27,049 nucleotides of DNA from a virus. A program made the translations under genes and the position numbers. The notes under the pieces were generated by a model. The model was not told the origin of the DNA, searched no databases, and worked only from the letters and a program-made list of their open reading frames with translations. Below are positions 9,201-16,488 of this stretch, piece by piece. The stretch's first letter is position 1. Every line of letters starts with the position of its first letter. The stretch spans positions 1 through 27,049 of IMG/VR virus record IMGVR_UViG_3300030102_002991. One strand, 5' to 3'.

Positions 9201-10518
9201 TATTAGCTGGAGGTGTATGCTTATTTTGAAAGTTAGCGTACATTACTCTATTACCTGAAACTTCTTGACCTAAAGCTCTTACTGGTACCCTATCATATAC
9301 TCTAACTGTTTGTCTTTCAGGTAAAGTTTTAAAAGGTTTTCTTGATTGATAATCGTAAATTAAAAAATTATCAGTGCCGTCTAAAGCAGATATTTTAACT
9401 GTGTCTACAACTTTTACAGCTAAAGCATCAGACTCTTTATATAGTATATCTATTTCTTTTATTTTATAATTGTCGTTTGTCTGTATACCTAAATTTTCTT
9501 GTTTGTCGGGTAGTGGTATAATTAACTGTACGTTTTGAACGCCGTTTTGCATAAAATCTAAAACTGTACTTCTATACGCGGCATCTTCGTTGTCTTCTAA
9601 GAAAAAACCTTTTTGTTGTGGAATAAATGCAGGTTGTGTAAAAGGTGCCATTATAGAGTATTCATTGTCATCGAACTTAAATCTATAACTAAACCTTACA
9701 AATAAGTCTTGTAGAAAATCAGGATCACCAGGCCAATCATTGCCATCATTAAAATCAAAGGTAATATCTTTACCTGTCATTGTTGTTTCTAAAAAAGTTA
9801 CAGTATATGTTGCTAGTATTGCATTTGCTGGCGCAGCATTAACAGTTATAGTAGTTCCAGATATATTAGTCACATATATATACTCTTTAGCTTCTACTTT
9901 AGGAGTGTTGCTAGCGTCTACAGCTATAACAGACATGCCTTTTTTAATGTTAGCGTTTGCTTGTGCTAAAGTTATTGTTGTTCCAGATGATGTTGCTCCT
10001 GTTACCTGTACAGATTTTAACAGTTTAATAGGATCATAAGGGTTATATTTAGCTACTGATATTTGATGCTCTTGAGTATAATAACCTAATGGTTTTGTTA
10101 CGTTTATTTTTCTTGGTTGATTTAAATTGTCTGTAAAAAATAATAAATTTTCTACTAAATTAACACCTGTAATAGGATTAGCTTTATTAAAATTTAAAAA
10201 AGCACCTTCAACTAGTTTATTATAACTATTGTTTTTATACTCGTATATAAAATGCTGTGTATTATTGCTTAAAAACAAATATATAATATTGTTGTTATCA
10301 TCTTCAAAATGACCTATAACTTCTAAACCAGCTATACCTAATGATGTAGCAGGTATTAAAGTGTTACCAAGTACATTTTCTAACGCACCAATATCACTGT
10401 CTTCAGATTTACCTACAGATATGTTCTGCGCATCACGATACTCACCATTAGGTATTAATCTATCGTCTAAGTCTTTATTCATCTTAGACTTTAGAAAACT
10501 GTTTTTAATTTCAGCCAT
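6286..10518 (-). CDS. Large tail-barrel (stabilisation/muzzle-like) protein, 1410 aa
   Basis: The N-terminus (RLIPNGEYRDAQNISVGKSE, residues 20-39, then ENLLFFTDNLNQPRKINV at 123-140) matches the start of tail stabilisation proteins in marine and crAss-like phages. Residues about 170-243 form a small beta module (IKKGMSV) that also occurs in two other proteins here. The middle contains DYYNCYLPGF and TAHVVLLNDNINKIPRDL. Residues about 975-1085 resemble a cadherin/Ig-like fold (SITGGNTGNYFAIASTTG). The last 320 residues hold nine cysteines, against one elsewhere. It follows two ring/connector genes and abuts the upstream stop, which suits a tail barrel or muzzle below the portal. The exact crAss001 counterpart is inferred. 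Confidence 0.7.
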   Translation of the reverse strand: MAEIKNSFLKSKMNKDLDDRLIPNGEYRDAQNISVGKSEDSDIGALENVLGNTLIPATSLGIAGLEVIGHFEDDNNNIIYLFLSNNTQHFIYEYKNNSYNKLVEGAFLNFNKANPITGVNLVENLLFFTDNLNQPRKINVTKPLGYYTQEHQISVAKYNPYDPIKLLKSVQVTGATSSGTTITLAQANANIKKGMSVIAVDASNTPKVEAKEYIYVTNISGTTITVNAAPANAILATYTVTFLETTMTGKDITFDFNDGNDWPGDPDFLQDLFVRFSYRFKFDDNEYSIMAPFTQPAFIPQQKGFFLEDNEDAAYRSTVLDFMQNGVQNVQLIIPLPDKQENLGIQTNDNYKIKEIDILYKESDALAVKVVDTVKISALDGTDNFLIYDYQSRKPFKTLPERQTVRVYDRVPVRALGQEVSGNRVMYANFQNKHTPPANINYNVTANLKSPTAFTTWSEYPNHTLKQNRNYQVGFILSDKYGRQSSVILSSVDSGTTQGSTFFGGSTIYHPYSSAVQNLKEWFGDALKVVVNESITSTASSITGEPGLYAESIGNGFNTTGATVPTINNNTYTFALASGQTDVPTVNSYLRGQFVDFVKVTNVSNVGANYTITTDGQVNESLYLRSLINNPDVKFAYTLPNTLGWYSYKVVVKQQEQDYYNCYLPGFLNGYPTSQGTVVYPSNENNKTAHVVLLNDNINKIPRDLSEVGPEQKQFRSSIRLYGRVNNTATDNVQYFPINTSGTQVLPLAITADTIGDARDLKMAADDISSDNDFYQIETNPLIARLATSNAGTTNLGVLSASMVPHLSIAETEPVESRLQLFYETTTTGLIADLNADIETGFDGVTALSPLAYSQNENMAASTDVTQEFTGLNNQGAAIAPTGVSTLTMTVTDGTGAQRASGSINYDGATFTTSFTGDFKMVLSSGNTKYKIQTANNQFVFGTDGATKEVYTFTFNFTTTSNDSSTITETGSLSNIAPEFTAGASLPDVTVSASATAVVTRDGNNGSNSNSIVGLKYSITGGNTGNYFAIASTTGVITKSASTPIGVYNLTLKIEDAVLNGVAQTGSLNVTKTQKVTVGATAINSGSKSSCRAVGSAGNPATNQLTAPINQTPVSGVWYLSDSTLASNDLPITPTAAQSGFSQGGGFKIGNALSQGTVVFQCIIQQAFTNNTGLVPRTESTVIWKVFYRDPNGTNTWNTIADFNNDNMGAPGVSGQLINSTFNAADAVGKQASAAFAFDQAGEYAVCATELITQQAVVNADAVCAWVNSNDLYYSDCVIENATEVSDGGTPKSYKYSVSSAQTNYSCGAATNSATYYAPMPYAQYVDLFYSNVQLASPVTPSSNEYRTFTTDTQTSEPFDQIKVSARFGTDGVKISPEVADDICSGARAVACQGGFSTCAQPMPGAVGWL

Positions 10519-10520
10519 AT

Positions 10521-11936
10521 TTAATATTTAATCCACTTAGACTTGTTTCTCATAACTTGAACTATTTCTTCAAGTTTAATATTAGATAATCTAATTTTAG
10601 CATTTCTTAGCTTAGCGCTTCTTTCTTTTTTAAATCTTTGAACTATATACTCTTGTATACCTACGCTTGTTGAAAGTATAGCATATAATATGTGTGCATA
10701 TAAAGCTTCTTCTGCTAGTTTAGGTATTTTAAAGTCTTCATTATAAGCATTACCATCAGATATATACTCTAATATTATTAATTTGTCTTTTAAATTGTTT
10801 GAAAAAGCAAATAAACCTTTTCTGTCATCTATAATAAACCAACCGTTTCTTTGACTTGTTTCTGGGTTTAAACCATATCTTTGGCCTAAAGCACCGTCAT
10901 AATAATTTCTCCAGTAAACGTTTGCTACTTCATAATCATTTATATATGCTCCACTTATATTTCTTGGGTTATTACTGTCCCAACGCTCAGTGGTTTTTGA
11001 ACTTCCTTCTAAGTTTGAAAATTGACTATCTTGTGTAGGAACACCATCGTTGTCTTGTATAGGTGTAGCATACGGCCTTAATGTTAATAAATTAGCTGGA
11101 TAAATAGTTTTTTGAACACCTTGATCATCAACGCAAGATATTCTAGTGTAGTTTACATAGTCTTGAGGTATTAATAACGTCAGATTTTCAGGAACAGTTA
11201 ATTCTTGAGATCTTATAGTTTTTAATGTATCATAGCTAAACTCTTGTAAACCGCGCCTAGCATGAAATATAACATCATTTCTATTTACGCTATTTATTAG
11301 TTTTCCAGGTCCTACATATGCTATTAAAAAGTTATTTATTATATCTTCAAGCTTTGTATATTCATAACCACCATGTGTTTCCCAAAGCGTATCTTCGTTT
11401 AACTGTATTTTAATATACTCACCGGTTGTTAAACTAGAGTTTACCGTAATTATGTTATTTGCCTCGGTCCATGGGCTAGCAAACCTAAATGTTAGTGTAG
11501 TTGCGTTTGTAACATTAGCTGCTAAATTATTTACACAAGTAAAATTAGCATTACTATTTACGGTTTGTATAACGCCTATTAAAGTGTTACCATTTAAAAC
11601 TGACATACCAGCTAATATATTATTATTACCTGGGTTTATACTTACTACTTTTTGACCAGTTACATTGCTACCAGCCGCAGCTAAAGCAGCTCCTGTTGTA
11701 GCTGTTGAATTAGGTGTTAATTCTGTCCAAACGTTAGCATCTGGGCTTGTAAATATTTTAAAATTGTTTAATAAATAATTATTATTTGCTGGATCTGAGC
11801 TACCAAATGTTAAATTTGTTTCAAAAGTACTAGTAAATGTCTGACCAACGCCAGTTGAAGCTATTGTAAACTGCTGACTTCCAGCGTAATATTGTGCGTT
11901 TGTTTCGGTTATCAAACCACCATTAGGTATAGACAT
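10521..11936 (-). CDS. Ring/connector (tail tubular-like) protein with N-terminal beta extension, 471 aa
   Basis: The C-terminal core from about residue 195 carries the connector-like phrases KLEDIINNFLIAYVGPGK and FHARRGLQEFSYDTLK, and later IIDDRKGLFAFSNNL and KLIILEYISDG, ending in a basic helix. I recognise this core from ring or tail-tubular proteins of crAss-like phages. The first ~190 residues are a Thr/Asn/Ala-rich beta extension, including a module at about 97-151 (ILAGMSV, TLTF) that resembles segments of the 1410- and 172-residue proteins. It lies directly between another ring-like protein and the tail barrel, with spacing of 6 and 2 bases. The likely role is a ring below the portal that joins head and tail. 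Which ring it is cannot be told from sequence alone. Confidence 0.68.
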   Translation of the reverse strand: MSIPNGGLITETNAQYYAGSQQFTIASTGVGQTFTSTFETNLTFGSSDPANNNYLLNNFKIFTSPDANVWTELTPNSTATTGAALAAAGSNVTGQKVVSINPGNNNILAGMSVLNGNTLIGVIQTVNSNANFTCVNNLAANVTNATTLTFRFASPWTEANNIITVNSSLTTGEYIKIQLNEDTLWETHGGYEYTKLEDIINNFLIAYVGPGKLINSVNRNDVIFHARRGLQEFSYDTLKTIRSQELTVPENLTLLIPQDYVNYTRISCVDDQGVQKTIYPANLLTLRPYATPIQDNDGVPTQDSQFSNLEGSSKTTERWDSNNPRNISGAYINDYEVANVYWRNYYDGALGQRYGLNPETSQRNGWFIIDDRKGLFAFSNNLKDKLIILEYISDGNAYNEDFKIPKLAEEALYAHILYAILSTSVGIQEYIVQRFKKERSAKLRNAKIRLSNIKLEEIVQVMRNKSKWIKY

Positions 11937-11942
11937 ATCTTA

Positions 11943-12869
11943 TTAAGTTTTTTGATTTATATTTTCTTGTTGTATTTGACTAGCAGCTACCTGTATAACT
12001 TCTTGATTTTTAACAACTACACCTGCATATAAAAGTATTCTTAATATTAATTCTACCTGCTCACTCGCGTGCAACTCAAAGTTACATGAAGATGTAGGTT
12101 GAAAAACGTATTGAGCTCCAGAAGTAAAAGACCATATTGGAGGTATAGGTTTTCTAACATAAGTAACAGTAACGCCTGAGTTTATTTCATCAGGATATAA
12201 TCTAATTAAGTTATTTGAATATGTATATATAGGATTTGTTGTAGTAGGTTTTGTAAGATTAGAACTTAATAAATGATATAGTTCGTGAGAGCCTACTCTC
12301 TCGGCTTCTTCTGTTGGCAAAGCACCAACTTGATATAATACTTGACCTAGTTTATGAAACTGTTTGGGATATAAGTTTATAACTATTATTTGGCCAGCTG
12401 TTGGTTGATTAGCTAATGTTAATGTAGCGCCATTTAAACTATAATCTGTCGAAGCTAATTCTATACCATTTACAAAAACATTTGTAATAGCATTAGAATT
12501 TGATAAAGATAGAGCGTCTCCAGTTAAAGTATATGTTAATCCAGGATTTGCAGCTGTAAATTGTTGTGTTGCTGATGTAACGCCTGAATATTGAGAAGGC
12601 AGTTTAAAATTTGGATTATCGTATGTAGCTGCAGCAGATGTTTTAAATATCTGTAATTTTTCATCTAAACTTACAACTCTATTAGAATAATCTACATCAG
12701 ATTGTGGCACACGTAATTGTTGATTTAAACTATCAAAATATGTTTCAAATATTTCTAGTTGAGATTGAGCACCTATTTTATTAAACTCCAAAGGTGTCAT
12801 ATATCCTCTTTGTTCTTTGTTTAATATTAATAAAACGGTTTGATATACATTGTTTACGTTTATTGCCAT
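11943..12869 (-). CDS. Ring/connector protein with inserted beta domain, 308 aa
   Basis: Residues 1-75 are helical and begin with NVYQTVLLILNKEQRGYMTP and IFETYFDSLNQQLRVP, phrases I associate with the first ring/adaptor protein of crAss-like phages. The core resumes at about 170 (FHKLGQVLYQ, then EEAERVGSHELYHLL and a terminal helical segment). Between them, about 93-169, sits a beta-rich insert with VFVNGIELASTDYSLNG and LTLANQPTAGQIIVINLYP, a pattern common in phage tail and fibre decoration domains. The gene starts after a 66-base gap with nested inverted repeats, so it may begin its own transcript for head-tail joining genes. Confidence 0.68.
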   Translation of the reverse strand: MAINVNNVYQTVLLILNKEQRGYMTPLEFNKIGAQSQLEIFETYFDSLNQQLRVPQSDVDYSNRVVSLDEKLQIFKTSAAATYDNPNFKLPSQYSGVTSATQQFTAANPGLTYTLTGDALSLSNSNAITNVFVNGIELASTDYSLNGATLTLANQPTAGQIIVINLYPKQFHKLGQVLYQVGALPTEEAERVGSHELYHLLSSNLTKPTTTNPIYTYSNNLIRLYPDEINSGVTVTYVRKPIPPIWSFTSGAQYVFQPTSSCNFELHASEQVELILRILLYAGVVVKNQEVIQVAASQIQQENINQKT

Positions 12870-12893
12870 TATAATATTTTATGTTAATAGTGC

Positions 12894-12915
12894 AAGGGCC
12901 ACATAGTGACCCCTT
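12894..12915 (-). other. Hairpin in leader of the ring-protein gene
   Basis: On the minus-strand transcript, AAGGG and CCCTT form an outer stem and CAC/GTG an inner stem around the loop TAT, separated by a small asymmetric bulge. There is no T-run after it, so it is not a typical intrinsic terminator. It lies between the preceding stop at 12936 and the ATG at 12869. It could be an RNA processing or leader structure, or chance. Confidence 0.4.
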
Positions 12916-12916
12916 C

Positions 12917-12937
12917 ACTATATTATAGTTACACGTT
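12917..12937 (-). promoter_or_regulatory. Candidate phage regulatory site, copy 1
   Basis: The minus strand reads AACGTGTAACTATA and runs into the 13-base inverted repeat ACTATAATATAGT (12917-12929). The same 14 bases, again joined to an ACTAT/ATAGT inverted repeat, occur at 22415-22437. Both copies lie just after a stop codon and 29-47 bases before the next ATG. A phage promoter or repressor site fits best. It does not match the Bacteroidota consensus (TTTG, then TAnnTTTG) well, and function is unproven. Confidence 0.45.
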
Positions 12938-13706
12938 ATTGTAACTTTTTCTCTATTGTTTTAAATACTTCTACACCTTCATCAGTTTTAAACCAAGCCG
13001 CTAATGCTGAATAAGGGTTTTCATCAAAAGGAACTGTCATTAATTTTCTATCATTTGATCCCCAATGAAAAGTTCGTTGATCTTGTGAAAGTTTAATTAT
13101 ATTGTGCTCTGTAGCTCTTATAGCTGTATTTCTTAAACCTACGTTTTCATCATTAGCAATAGCCATAAAGTTTGCAGGATTTTTCTTAGCCATTAAAAGT
13201 AAATCTCTTTTTATTTCTTTAGAAGTCATACTTGCTACAGCAGAACCTTTTTCAACTCTTAATATTGCTTCAGCGTGATCTATGTCAAGATCTTTTGCTA
13301 AATTAAGAGCTTCTATTTCAGCGTGTATTTCATCTACTTCGTCTTTAGCAACAACTGTTGGTTCAAACTCAGTGTATATAGCACCTTTTCTTGGGTGATA
13401 TAATGATAAAAGTTTTTGTAGGTTTTGTTTTTCTTTTGAGACGTTTAAAACGCCGTTTTCAAAAAGTATATGCCCCATTGTAGCTTCACCTTTTTGCTCA
13501 TCAACAAATGGTGAGTTTTGATTAGTAGCATATCTTAGTTCTCTTTGTTCATTTTTTTTATCATCAAACCAAAGTAATGGATACCTTGTTGAGTGTCTTG
13601 ATGCTAACCTATATGTTAAAGGAGATTCGTTGTGTAATAAAAAATATGTTCTATCTTTTATTTCCCATTTTTCAGAAGCGGGTACTTCTTGTTTTAATTT
13701 TGCCAT
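12936..13706 (-). CDS. Conserved head-associated protein after the capsid gene, 256 aa
   Basis: I recognise the position and general look but no named function. The N-terminal half is mixed (WEIKDRTYFLLHNESPLTYR, then GHILFENGVLNVSKEKQNLQ near residue 77). The rest is helical and charged (EIHAEIEALNLAKDLD, MTSKEIKRDLLLMAKKNPANF) and ends with a compact domain containing NPYSALAAWFKTDEG. It sits between the major capsid gene and the first ring protein, behind the capsid terminator. Similar proteins follow the capsid gene in other marine phages I recall. A capsid-associated or head-completion role is an inference. The start codon is preceded by an A/T repeat shared with the scaffold-like gene. 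Confidence 0.55.
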   Translation of the reverse strand: MAKLKQEVPASEKWEIKDRTYFLLHNESPLTYRLASRHSTRYPLLWFDDKKNEQRELRYATNQNSPFVDEQKGEATMGHILFENGVLNVSKEKQNLQKLLSLYHPRKGAIYTEFEPTVVAKDEVDEIHAEIEALNLAKDLDIDHAEAILRVEKGSAVASMTSKEIKRDLLLMAKKNPANFMAIANDENVGLRNTAIRATEHNIIKLSQDQRTFHWGSNDRKLMTVPFDENPYSALAAWFKTDEGVEVFKTIEKKLQ

Positions 13707-13721
13707 AATATAATATAATTT

Positions 13722-13755
13722 AATAAAAATAAAAGGCTAGGCGCCGAAGCGCCTA
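13722..13755 (-). terminator. Intrinsic terminator after the major capsid gene
   Basis: On the minus strand, a 7-base-pair stem TAGGCGC/GCGCCTA closes the tetraloop TTCG (stem and loop 13738-13755). It is followed by GCC and the T-rich tract TTTTATTTTTATT. The C(UUCG)G tetraloop is exceptionally stable. The hairpin starts 20 bases past the capsid stop codon, in an otherwise AT-rich gap. It probably ends or attenuates the capsid transcript, or protects its 3' end. Confidence 0.85.
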
Positions 13756-13775
13756 ACACTTTTAATAAAGTAATC

Positions 13776-15239
13776 TTAGTTTTTAAACAATACGAAGTTA
13801 TTCGCAGCTTGTACAACAAGACATCTTTCAGATAAGAAGTTAACAACCATCTCATCGATTTCAGATGTAAACGCACCACCAGCAGTACCAGTGACCCAGT
13901 TTTTATATCTTCTATCGTCTGATTGCGAAGCTCTATATCTTACATGCAAGAAAGGTCTTCTAATGTTTGTACCTAAAACTTGGTCATAAACAGTTGAAGT
14001 TCCAGCTGGTACTAATACACCGTCAATGTTGTTGACAGCTACAGCACCTCTTGTTGAAGCATCGTTTAAATATTTCCAGCTAGTTTTATAAAAGTCATAA
14101 GAACCTCTTCTAAAACCAGAGAAACCTAAATTTAATGCCATGTCTTCAGAGTTTTCAAATAAACCATAAGCAACACCACCTGATAATCCAGATGAAATTT
14201 GTGCTAGCATATCATCAAATTCTAAATCCATATCTCTATTTAAGAATAACATGTTTTCTTCAATAGCTCCTTGAGTGTCAAGGTTTTTAAGTACTGAATC
14301 AAAATCAGAGATACCAGTTGCTCCAGCGAAACCGCTAAATACGTTACCTCTTGCTTCAATCGCAGCAAATAAACCTTCAGAACCATGTGCAACAGCGTTA
14401 CCACCTGCAGCTGTAAAGCCTGGTACGTTTGCAGAGTTAGCAGCAAAGCTTTTTCCACCAGCACCTGTAGCTTTTTCAGCTTCAATCATTGCCATTTCTA
14501 AGTAATCATCAAATCTTAATCTTGTTTCAGACTCAGATTTTAAATACCATAAATAACCAGATGTTCCGTCCTCTGTAGCAACTTCTACCCAACCAATTTG
14601 TGCCATATCAGATCCATTGATAGCATATCTATCTTTGATGATGATCGGCTGGTTTGAAAATTGAGTAAACTGTGGCTCAACAGAAAAACTTCCACTTCCA
14701 GTACCTTTTGCAAATAAAGAACCATATACAAATAGTTTTAATCCGTTATTTGCGATACCTAATGTATCCCAGCTATTTAAAGAAAATGGATAACATGTTA
14801 CGTTAGTAGTATTGTTACCTTGTACAGCTACAGCTCCTACAATACCTTTTATTGTTACTCCTGTAGTAGGGTTCATAACAACAATTGTGTCGTTAGGTGC
14901 AATAGCGTTTTGAATAGTTCCAGCGTTTGTTGGTATATTAAAAATATCAGTACCAGCACCTGGACCTACTAGATTTACGTTATCATAAGAGATGTGTAAT
15001 CTGTTTTGTTCAGACCAAATAACTTGGTCAGATGTCATTGGCATTTCAGCGCCAACCATTCTTAAGAATCCAGATAAAGTTCTATTACCATATCTTTCAA
15101 CTTCTTGCTCATATATCTCTGGAAGATATTGTTGAGCGAAATCATTAGCTCCACCATTGAAAGCTAAATAATTACTTGCTAAAGTTTGTTGTTTTGGGGA
15201 AGGTACGATCGACCCGAAAACTGGATTTATTGATCCCAT
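13776..15239 (-). CDS. Major capsid protein (HK97 fold expected, crAss-like)
   Basis: The protein has 487 residues, close to the size of crAss-like capsid proteins. The N-terminus holds ERYGNRTLSGFLRMVGAEMP (about 48-67) and SDQVIWSEQNRLHISYD (70-86), phrases I recognise from this capsid family. A beta-rich stretch (about 95-200) is followed by LRFDDYLEMAMIEAEKATG, which suits the spine-helix region of an HK97-like fold, and a C-terminal P-domain-like part with RRPFLHVRYRASQSDDRRYKNWV. It lies directly after the scaffold-like gene and before the terminator with the UUCG loop, as expected for the most strongly expressed structural gene. It should form the icosahedral shell. Confidence 0.86.
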   Translation of the reverse strand: MGSINPVFGSIVPSPKQQTLASNYLAFNGGANDFAQQYLPEIYEQEVERYGNRTLSGFLRMVGAEMPMTSDQVIWSEQNRLHISYDNVNLVGPGAGTDIFNIPTNAGTIQNAIAPNDTIVVMNPTTGVTIKGIVGAVAVQGNNTTNVTCYPFSLNSWDTLGIANNGLKLFVYGSLFAKGTGSGSFSVEPQFTQFSNQPIIIKDRYAINGSDMAQIGWVEVATEDGTSGYLWYLKSESETRLRFDDYLEMAMIEAEKATGAGGKSFAANSANVPGFTAAGGNAVAHGSEGLFAAIEARGNVFSGFAGATGISDFDSVLKNLDTQGAIEENMLFLNRDMDLEFDDMLAQISSGLSGGVAYGLFENSEDMALNLGFSGFRRGSYDFYKTSWKYLNDASTRGAVAVNNIDGVLVPAGTSTVYDQVLGTNIRRPFLHVRYRASQSDDRRYKNWVTGTAGGAFTSEIDEMVVNFLSERCLVVQAANNFVLFKN

Positions 15240-15254
15240 AATAATTTAAAATTT

Positions 15255-16457
15255 TTAGTTGAATTTACGTGTTTTAATTTTAAGTTTTGAAGAATCTATA
15301 CCACTAATAGCTCTTACTTTTAATCCACCAATAAATACATCTTCTGGAGCTGAAGCTCTAGCTTCTGTGCTTATGTTTTTAGATTTAGCAGCAAGATCTT
15401 TTACAGCATCGGCTTTACCTTGCTCATAAAAATGTTGTGCTATTGTATCAGCGTTGTTAGCAGCATATATAGCTTTATGATAACCATTAACGTCTGTAAC
15501 ATTTCCTTCTTTGTCTAAGAACTTCTTAATGGTGTTGGAAATATTAGACTGACTATCAGCAACTTCTTGAACATTTTTTATTCCATATCTAAACTTTTTT
15601 TCTCCTACAGAAAAATCAAAACCTTTGAACTCTGGGCCAAAATATTTTTTAGTATTAGACTTAAATGTTTCGTGTTGCTTTTCAGCTACTTGTTGATCTT
15701 CATTATAGCGGTTAAAAAAATCTACAGCTTCTTGTTGTTGTTTAGTAACACCGGGCCTCAACTTGACTTCCTGATAATACTTACTTTTTAAACCTTCAAG
15801 ATGCTTTTTAGCTTTTGCAACCTCTTCTTTATACGCGAGTTTTGCTTTACGCACTGCTCGCGGCTCATCTACATCTTCGTCCCATCCAAAACTATCTTCA
15901 ATTAAAAAGTTAATTTCTTCTTGGTCTAAATGTGATTTTGTTTGCTTATAATACTCTCTTAATAAAGTATCATTGTCTACGTTAGAATAATCATAGTTTA
16001 ATCTTACATAATCTTCTAGTGTTCCACCAGTTTCATTCATAAAATCTACAACTTTAATTATATTTTCTGGTAACGTAGGTATATCTTCTTTAGGAACGTC
16101 TTGAGATATAACCGCTTCAGGTTTATCTTCTTGATCTTCCATTTTTTCACCGATTTCTACAACCTCTTCTTCTTCAGGTTTTTCTTCTACTATTTCTTCA
16201 ATAATAGGTTTTACTTCTTCTTCGGCGGGCCGTACTTCTTCAGCCACTTTTTCGCTGTCGCTACTGTTTTCGGGCTCCTTGATAACAACATCGCTATCAT
16301 TTGTCTCTTGTGTTTGAACGGCATCTTTTTCTTCTTTTAATTCTTCAGTTATTTCTACTGGTTTAGATAAATCTACTTTTATAGGTTCATCTGTTTTAAC
16401 TAATTTTCTAGGTTTTTTAACCTTAAGCTTTCCAGCTTTTTCTTGTGTTTCTGACAT
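15255..16457 (-). CDS. Scaffold-like / capsid assembly protein, 400 aa
   Basis: Residues 1-140 are very acidic and low in complexity (runs such as EEVVEIGEKMEDQEDKPEA) with a basic start (KLKVKKPRKLVK). The middle is helical: ETGGTLEDYVRLNYDYS near 140, LREYYKQTKSHLDQEEINF, then a basic helix with KAKLAYKEEVAKAKKHLEGL. The C-terminus has HFYEQGKADAVKDLAAKSKN and a basic tail. The position between portal and capsid, acidic disorder, long helices and basic ends all fit a scaffolding protein. No protease catalytic motif is evident. The functional label rests on architecture and context. Confidence 0.66.
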   Translation of the reverse strand: MSETQEKAGKLKVKKPRKLVKTDEPIKVDLSKPVEITEELKEEKDAVQTQETNDSDVVIKEPENSSDSEKVAEEVRPAEEEVKPIIEEIVEEKPEEEEVVEIGEKMEDQEDKPEAVISQDVPKEDIPTLPENIIKVVDFMNETGGTLEDYVRLNYDYSNVDNDTLLREYYKQTKSHLDQEEINFLIEDSFGWDEDVDEPRAVRKAKLAYKEEVAKAKKHLEGLKSKYYQEVKLRPGVTKQQQEAVDFFNRYNEDQQVAEKQHETFKSNTKKYFGPEFKGFDFSVGEKKFRYGIKNVQEVADSQSNISNTIKKFLDKEGNVTDVNGYHKAIYAANNADTIAQHFYEQGKADAVKDLAAKSKNISTEARASAPEDVFIGGLKVRAISGIDSSKLKIKTRKFN

Positions 16458-16488
16458 AATATAATATAATAATAATTAATAGTAATTG

